Source: Leptospira kobayashii
Lineage (GTDB): Bacteria; Spirochaetota; Leptospiria; Leptospirales; Leptospiraceae
Length of the DNA: 64,000 nt
Direction: 5' to 3'
NCBI RefSeq assembly: GCF_003114835.2
Contig: NZ_AP025028.1
Span: 1,578,001-1,642,000, forward strand
Both the position numbers and the translations under genes were made by a program. Below, one piece after another: positions 61,856 through 64,000 of this stretch. Within the stretch, counting starts at the first letter, position 1, and each line of letters begins with the position of its first letter. The notes under the pieces were generated by a model. The model did not search any database. It saw only the letters and a list, made by a program, of their open reading frames with translations, and was not told the origin of the DNA.

Positions 61856-62767
61856 CTAACCGGTCATCTCCGAAACAGCTGCGAATTCATCCGCATGGTA
61901 GGAAGAACGAACCAAAGGACTGGAAGCTACCGTTTTGAATCCAAGCTTGTAGGCAAAGGACTTCCAGAAAGCAAATACATCCGGGTGAACGTATTCCTGG
62001 ACAGGGTAATGGGTGGGGCTTGGTTGCAAATACTGTCCTATGGTGAGCATTCTCACACCATTTGCATACAGATCTTCCAGGCATGATTCCACGTTTTCCT
62101 TGGTTTCTCCGAGTCCCAAAATAAGTCCGCTTTTGGTAAGAAATCCATGTTCGGATATATCCTTTAGAACTTCCAAGGAACGAAGGTAATTTTTCTGAGG
62201 AGCGATTTTGGGAAACAGCTCTTTCACAGTTTCTATGTTGTGGTTGATGATATTCGGTTTCGCGGAATAGAGAATGTCCAAAGATTCCCTTTTTGCCTTA
62301 AAATCGGGGATTAATACTTCGATAGAACAATTCGGTTTGCGTTTTTTGATTTCCAAAATGGTTCGGGCAAAGTGTTCGGAACCTCCGTCTTTCAAATCAT
62401 CCCGGTTGACTGCGGTAAGTACCACATGATTCAATTCCAATTCTGCAACTGACTCTGCGACCCGAATCGGCTCTTCCGAGTCCAACGGCATTGGTTTCCC
62501 GAAAGCGACGTCACAGTACTGGCAACGTCTGGTGCAGATATCACCGGAAAGCATATAAGTGGCTGTTTTGCGGCTCCAACAATGGTTTAGGTTGGGGCAA
62601 GAAGCGGACTCGCAGACTGTATTGAGTTTTTTGGAGGATACTTCTCCGCGCACTTTGGAAACAGGATCGTTTTCCGTTGGGAACGAAATTTTCACCTTCA
62701 TCCATTCCGGATGGACCGGAACCGGATTTAATTCCTTTGTACGGGGCTTTTTTTTAAGCGGGTTCAT
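61856..62767 (-). CDS. lipA: Lipoyl synthase
   Basis: Radical SAM enzyme inserting two sulfurs into the octanoyl chain on lipoyl domains. Both clusters are visible: CESASCPNLNHC for the auxiliary cluster and CTRRCQYC for the SAM cluster. Also VLTAVNRDDLKDGGSEHFA, LIPDFKAKRESLDIL, HNIETVKELFPKI, and the C-terminal SSPLVRSSYHADE. ATG 62767 gives about 303 residues, the usual size; the frame is open to 62827. It is divergent from the pseudouridine synthase gene with a 49-bp gap. Confidence 0.97.
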   Translation of the reverse strand: MNPLKKKPRTKELNPVPVHPEWMKVKISFPTENDPVSKVRGEVSSKKLNTVCESASCPNLNHCWSRKTATYMLSGDICTRRCQYCDVAFGKPMPLDSEEPIRVAESVAELELNHVVLTAVNRDDLKDGGSEHFARTILEIKKRKPNCSIEVLIPDFKAKRESLDILYSAKPNIINHNIETVKELFPKIAPQKNYLRSLEVLKDISEHGFLTKSGLILGLGETKENVESCLEDLYANGVRMLTIGQYLQPSPTHYPVQEYVHPDVFAFWKSFAYKLGFKTVASSPLVRSSYHADEFAAVSEMTG

Positions 62768-62816
62768 CTCTCGATTAGACTTTTTCTGTGGGGTAGTGTT
62801 TGTAAAATGGAAAAAG

Positions 62817-63548
62817 ATGAGAATCAATCAATTTCTAGCTCGTTCCGGTGTAGGCGCAAGGCGCAAAGTAGAGGAAATCATTTTGGCGGGCAGAGTCAAA
62901 GTGAACGGAAAAACACTTACCGATCTCTCATACCGGGTGGATTTGGAAAAGGATCAGGTTTTGGTGGATGGAAAAACGGTACGAATCGATGAAGAAGGCG
63001 ACTTACCGAAGATCATCGCATTCAACAAACCTGTGGGTTTTCTATCTTCCCATGAAGATAAGTTTCATGAGAAAACCATCTTTGATTTATTGCCGAAAGA
63101 ATTTCACAAATACAATTATGCGGGACGTTTGGACTTGGATTCCAGGGGGCTTTTGATTTTATCTTCCGACGGAGACTTTATTCAAAGAGTCACTCATCCA
63201 AGTAATAAGATTGAAAAAGAATATATAGTCACTTTGCAAAAAAAAGTGGATTGGAAACGAATTGCCGAAGAACTAAGGTTAGGTGTTCGTGAGGGCGGGG
63301 AAACTTTGAGAGCATTTCAGGTAACCGCTGCAGGTCTTGAGATGGACAAAGATCCGGACAATACGAATCATCTGCGGGTGATTCTGAAAGAAGGAAAAAA
63401 AAGACAAATCCGACGTATGTTTCATGCCAAAGATCTGAGCGTTATTGATTTATTCAGGGTGAGAGTGGGTGGGCTTTCTTTGGAAAAAAAGAAACTGGAA
63501 GAGGGGAAGTTTATTTCCGTCACAGAGAAGGAAATTTTAGGAAAGTAA
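62817..63548 (+). CDS. RsuA/RluB/RluE-family rRNA pseudouridine synthase
   Basis: 243 residues from ATG 62817. An S4 RNA-binding domain leads (MRINQFLARSGVGARRKVEEIILAGRVKVNG), then the catalytic domain with YAGRLDLDSRGLLILSSDGDF carrying the catalytic Asp, EKEYIVTL, and EGKKRQIRRMF. The modified base (23S 2605-like or 16S 516-like) cannot be decided from motifs alone. The frame is open upstream, but that part is antisense to lipA. Confidence 0.92.
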   Translation: MRINQFLARSGVGARRKVEEIILAGRVKVNGKTLTDLSYRVDLEKDQVLVDGKTVRIDEEGDLPKIIAFNKPVGFLSSHEDKFHEKTIFDLLPKEFHKYNYAGRLDLDSRGLLILSSDGDFIQRVTHPSNKIEKEYIVTLQKKVDWKRIAEELRLGVREGGETLRAFQVTAAGLEMDKDPDNTNHLRVILKEGKKRQIRRMFHAKDLSVIDLFRVRVGGLSLEKKKLEEGKFISVTEKEILGK

Positions 63549-63602
63549 AATCCTTGAATCCGTGGATTGAGAATTAAAATTTAATAGATAGGGAGAATTT
63601 TT

Positions 63603-64000
63603 TTGTTATCACGTCCTTTTTTAATTTATCCGGTTGTTCTTTTTTTTGCCGTACTAGTCATTGATAAAATTTTTCTACTGCCGGTTTTCCATGGAGAGTT
63701 TTTGCAAGCTGGCAATTCCGTTTTTTACCACCAAAGACGTGTTTTAGCGGAAAGATTGATTCATGATCCTAAAATCAAAGAAACCAAATTGGCTGTGGTG
63801 TTCGGAGATTCCCGTTCCTACCCCTATTCCGAAATGGGAATTCCCAAAGAAAAACAAAAAGATTGGTCATTGTACAATTTCAGCGGACCGCAAGCGATCC
63901 CTATGTATTCCTATTTTTGGTTGGATGAGCTTTTGAAAAAAGGAGTGAAGCCGGATTTTGTGATTTTGTCTTTGAGTCCGGAAGCATTTGACGATTCCAA
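63603..64000 (+). CDS. DUF1574/SGNH-like membrane-anchored protein, 3' end outside window
   Basis: 132 codons are visible before the window ends. TTG 63603 is preceded by GGGAG (63591-63595) with a 7-nt spacer. An N-terminal membrane segment (LIYPVVLFFAVLVIDKIFLL) is followed by LAVVFGDSRSYPYSEMGIP, the SGNH-type nucleophile block GDSR, and WSLYNFSGPQAIPMYSYFW. It resembles the SGNH partner at 13604 and Leptospira DUF1574 proteins, thought to act in O-acylation of surface glycans. Confidence 0.75.
   Translation, partial: MLSRPFLIYPVVLFFAVLVIDKIFLLPVFHGEFLQAGNSVFYHQRRVLAERLIHDPKIKETKLAVVFGDSRSYPYSEMGIPKEKQKDWSLYNFSGPQAIPMYSYFWLDELLKKGVKPDFVILSLSPEAFDDS

Overview
The window looks like chromosomal DNA of a spirochaete, most likely a Leptospira of roughly 40% GC and probably from the saprophytic side of the genus (inference). 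Reasons: many short lipoproteins with loose spirochaetal lipoboxes, DUF1574/SGNH proteins, a LipL45-like FecR lipoprotein, a bactofilin/M23/penicillin-binding-protein shape cluster, several SpoIIE-type phosphatases, and a very long secreted protein of a kind I recall only from Leptospira. Product names are by motif recognition; no database search was run.

Layout. 1-9.2 kb: end of an unknown gene, a DUF115 glycosyltransferase-like gene, smc (short, no recognisable hinge), a Cys-rich secreted protein, tRNA-Met, glnA behind a good sigma-54 promoter, and a PAS-GAF-SpoIIE phosphatase. 9.2-19 kb: a small secreted-protein gene broken at a 9-base homopolymer, a two-component system, an AlgI-like O-acyltransferase with its SGNH partner, class I aldolase, malQ, an Mpo1-like membrane protein and an AraC regulator. 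19-33 kb: two metallo-beta-lactamase-fold lipoproteins (one with the full subclass B1 ligand set) around a transglutaminase-like protein, a cell-wall/shape operon (PBP1, bactofilin, LysM-M23, DUF900 lipoprotein), a zinc-PLC-like protein, lysA, ispD, a PilZ protein and two cNMP-binding proteins.

33.3-46.7 kb is the accessory region and the most interesting part. After tRNA-Leu, whose 3' end is duplicated 214 bp downstream, comes a 2097-residue secreted polymorphic toxin: signal peptide, long core, intein-like pretoxin HINT domain (Cys to His-Asn), then a restriction-endonuclease-like tip. Its immunity gene overlaps the toxin stop. Downstream are a truncated immunity-like gene, direct repeats, and a second cassette lacking the first ~964 residues. 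That cassette repeats 2.5 kb of the toxin core with no net indel, carries a different HINT and tip, and has its own overlapping immunity gene. Direct repeats of about 275 bp flank it. This is the architecture of a tip-swapping toxin system: recombination across the 4,754-bp-offset repeats would give a full-length toxin with the second tip.

46.7-64 kb returns to ordinary genes: three lipoproteins, a SPOR protein, coaE, a lipoprotein hydrolase, tRNA-Phe, a CHAP/peptidoglycan-binding protein, a YegP-like small protein, a divergent MocR-phzF pair, a 7TM SpoIIE phosphatase with a radical SAM gene, a FecR lipoprotein, lipA, a RsuA/RluB pseudouridine synthase, and a DUF1574-like gene cut by the window end.
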